NCBI GenBank assembly: GCA_017993055.1
Contig: JAGONM010000010.1
Location: forward strand, 44,626 to 108,625
Direction of reading: 5' to 3'
From: Armatimonadota bacterium
GTDB lineage: Bacteria; Armatimonadota; UBA5829; DTJY01
Length of the DNA: 64,000 bases
Part shown: positions 63,828-64,000 of the stretch, piece after piece
Layout of the letters: the number at the start of each line of letters is the position of its first letter
Numbering within the stretch: position 1 is the stretch's first letter
Made by a program: the position numbers and the translations under genes
The notes under the pieces: generated by a model
The model's database searches: none
Seen by the model: the letters and a program-made list of their open reading frames with translations, nothing else
Told to the model about the DNA's origin: nothing

Positions 63828-64000
63828 GAAACCCCCTCGCTTTCCGCTTCCATACACGCAAGAAGCTTCAACAACCGACGCCGAATCTCCTTCCTGAAGC
63901 GTTAACATTTTTCCCGCCGCGGTCACATTCCTAACCTTCTGAAGCGCCGGCGGATTGCCAATGATAATAATAGGACGAGAATTCCAGATATGCGGTTCCG

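Noticed and set aside
63928..64000. Gene at the right window edge
   Set aside because: No frame with coding features or ribosome-binding site is visible in the last 73 bp.

Overview
This is GC-rich chromosomal DNA from a bacterium, most likely an uncultured Armatimonadota-like or neighbouring lineage; the phylum is my inference and is not proven. The grounds are the abundance of secreted glycoside-hydrolase-like proteins (GHL10, GxGYxYP, GH99-like, GH2), a pseudopilin-like protein with a C-terminal DG motif, PEP-CTERM proteins, a TIGR03790-type protein, a Rex repressor, a CdaA diadenylate cyclase and a dnaG-rpoD operon. Promoters that can be read by eye are sigma-70 type with 17-bp spacers.

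Layout. 1-7.6 kb: end of an amino-acid/cation symporter, a CBM9/TIM-barrel secreted protein, an Rrf2 regulator next to hybrid cluster protein (hcp), a Y1 (IS200/RAYT-like) transposase flanked on each side by three direct 128-bp hairpin-rich repeats, and a GH99-like protein. 7.6-19.3 kb: tRNA-Val, dnaE, a DUF559 gene set in G-rich repeats, a secreted amidase, a DG-motif protein, a small membrane protein, a copper P-type ATPase carrying an in-frame dispersed repeat, and a three-gene ECF sigma operon. 19.4-30.2 kb: GH2 mannosidase-like enzyme, a URO-D family gene broken by minisatellite repeats, a huge PHP plus beta-helix secreted protein with an exact internal duplication, hemL, ybbR and cdaA. 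30.3-43.4 kb: a TIGR03790 protein with Ycf48-like repeats nested inside it, a GxGYxYP protein, an AccI-like restriction-modification system whose nuclease has an in-frame UGA, MNT/HEPN remnants, an ankyrin lipoprotein, and a KDPG-pathway cluster (kdgK, dppA, eda) interrupted by a four-helix-bundle gene. 43.5-64 kb: GHL10 protein, rsmG, rex with its operator, two secreted proteins sharing a GWNL-type C-terminal module, a CAU tRNA, a PEP-CTERM gene, a 5'-truncated rpoD copy, a 6.4-kb block of secreted-protein genes, then intact rpoD, dnaG and an upstream gene.

How it fits together. Housekeeping genes (dnaE, dnaG-rpoD, rsmG, hemL, cdaA-ybbR, rex) are interleaved with a large set of exported carbohydrate-active or surface proteins. 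Four of these share a tandem OB-like module and three share a GWNL-LALIVP C-terminal module. KDPG aldolase and a KDG-type kinase suggest catabolism of uronic acids or of sugars entering through KDG. The region is unusually rich in dispersed palindromic repeats, several of which have entered or broken coding sequence.

The strongest candidates for something new are the RAYT/128-bp arrays with their cloverleaf-like dispersed copies, the rpoD-flanked 6.4-kb segment that looks like a Campbell-type integration, and the shared C-terminal modules of the giant secreted proteins.
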